A stretch of 14,869 nt of DNA, taken from Promethearchaeota archaeon (GTDB taxonomy: Archaea; Asgardarchaeota; Lokiarchaeia; Sigynarchaeales; SOKP01). The stretch covers positions 1-14,869 of the forward strand of contig WJKD01000123.1 of the NCBI GenBank assembly GCA_014729315.1, in the 5' to 3' direction. The notes beneath the pieces were generated by a model. That model had not been told where the DNA came from, did not search any database, and saw only the letters and a list, made by a program, of their open reading frames with translations. A program made the translations under genes and the position numbers. This document shows positions 14,732 to 14,869 of this stretch, piece by piece (positions within the stretch are counted from its first letter, which is position 1; each line of letters starts with the position of its first letter).

Positions 14732-14869
14732 ATTACCTATAAGAATGGCATCAATATCTTTTGGTTCTAATTGAGCATCGTCAAGAGCTGCTTTAACAGC
14801 CTCGTATATCATTTCAGGGATATTAACATCTCTTCTTTTACTCCTAAATTTAGTTTGACCTATTCCTAC
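14726..14869 (-). CDS. Thiolase N-terminal fragment (partial at window edge, ends at TAA 14726-14728)
   Basis: The minus-strand frame is open from the window edge and encodes 47 visible residues beginning VGIGQTKFRSKR, then MIYEAVKAALDDAQLEPKDIDAILIGNI, then TAA. This is the first strand, helix and second strand of an archaeal thiolase (the ..GxGQTKF start and DIDAxxIGN are hallmarks), and only a few residues are missing at the 5' end. It is in the same frame as the ORF starting at 14701, with only seven sense codons and two stops between them. Joined without the insert, the two parts give a protein of about 385-392 residues, the normal family length, with no missing or duplicated segment. 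It is either the N-terminal piece of a split or recoded thiolase or the 5' end of a pseudogene. Confidence 0.8.
   Translation of the reverse strand, partial: VGIGQTKFRSKRRDVNIPEMIYEAVKAALDDAQLEPKDIDAILIGNI

Noticed and set aside
14702..14734. Classical translational bypassing with matched take-off and landing codons
   Set aside because: The codons before the first stop are AAT and ATT. No identical codon sits in the correct frame just before MDHFEGIN: the AAT next to the ATG would land out of frame. Bypassing stays possible only with a mismatched landing at ATG, so I do not assert it.
1..14869. CRISPR arrays, tRNA/rRNA genes, insertion sequences or attachment sites
   Set aside because: I saw no regularly spaced repeats, no tRNA-like cloverleaf or rRNA segments and no transposase or integrase gene. 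The only notable inverted repeats are the small ones listed.

Overview
The window is AT-rich and shows archaeal gene architecture. Likely TATA elements sit 25-45 bases upstream of several starts, genes end in oligo-T runs rather than GC-rich hairpin terminators, some genes appear leaderless, and others carry Shine-Dalgarno sites matching the anti-SD GATCACCTC. The thiolase plus DUF35 zinc-ribbon operon is also typical of archaea. Together with many crotonase, acyl-CoA ligase and flavoprotein genes, this suggests an anaerobic lipid- or organic-acid-using archaeon, possibly Asgard/Lokiarchaeia-like. That placement is inference: the window has no rRNA or other phylogenetic marker.

Layout, plus strand first. 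A gene tail (2-217) is followed by a low-specificity threonine aldolase (268-1314). An AMP-forming acyl-CoA ligase (1516-3234) and a crotonase-fold protein with isomerase-type active-site chemistry (3398-4213) come next. Then there is a tight two-gene operon: a CrtI/retinol-saturase-like FAD oxidoreductase (4355-5908) and a ferredoxin-reductase-type flavoprotein with a C-terminal [2Fe-2S] domain (5915-7102). The minus strand carries two tandem paralogues of a winged-helix/Cys-rich/2x[4Fe-4S] protein (7177-8280 and 8336-9433) and a crotonase with a dienoyl-CoA-isomerase-like acidic triad (9503-10327). Divergent to that crotonase is a 2,4-dienoyl-CoA reductase-like (FadH/Old Yellow Enzyme) protein (10562-12574). 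The right end is a minus-strand operon: thiolase, DUF35, DUF35 (14869 down to 12708).

Functionally, the middle of the window looks like an auxiliary module for unsaturated acyl-CoA beta-oxidation: ligase, enoyl-CoA-isomerase-like crotonase, dienoyl-CoA-isomerase-like crotonase and dienoyl-CoA reductase. Iron-sulfur proteins and flavoproteins that could handle the electrons lie nearby. No acyl-CoA dehydrogenase or 3-hydroxyacyl-CoA dehydrogenase is present in the window.

The most striking observation is at the right end. The thiolase reading frame is interrupted after residue ~47 of the visible N-terminal part by a compact in-frame block of about 30 bp. It contains two TAA stops and a perfect 11-bp inverted repeat with a 3-base loop. 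Apart from this block the protein is continuous and in frame. The thiolase also lacks the nucleophilic cysteine and both usual histidines, and it is paired with two DUF35 proteins. This resembles the Ltp2-ChsH2 retro-aldolase complexes rather than a Claisen thiolase.
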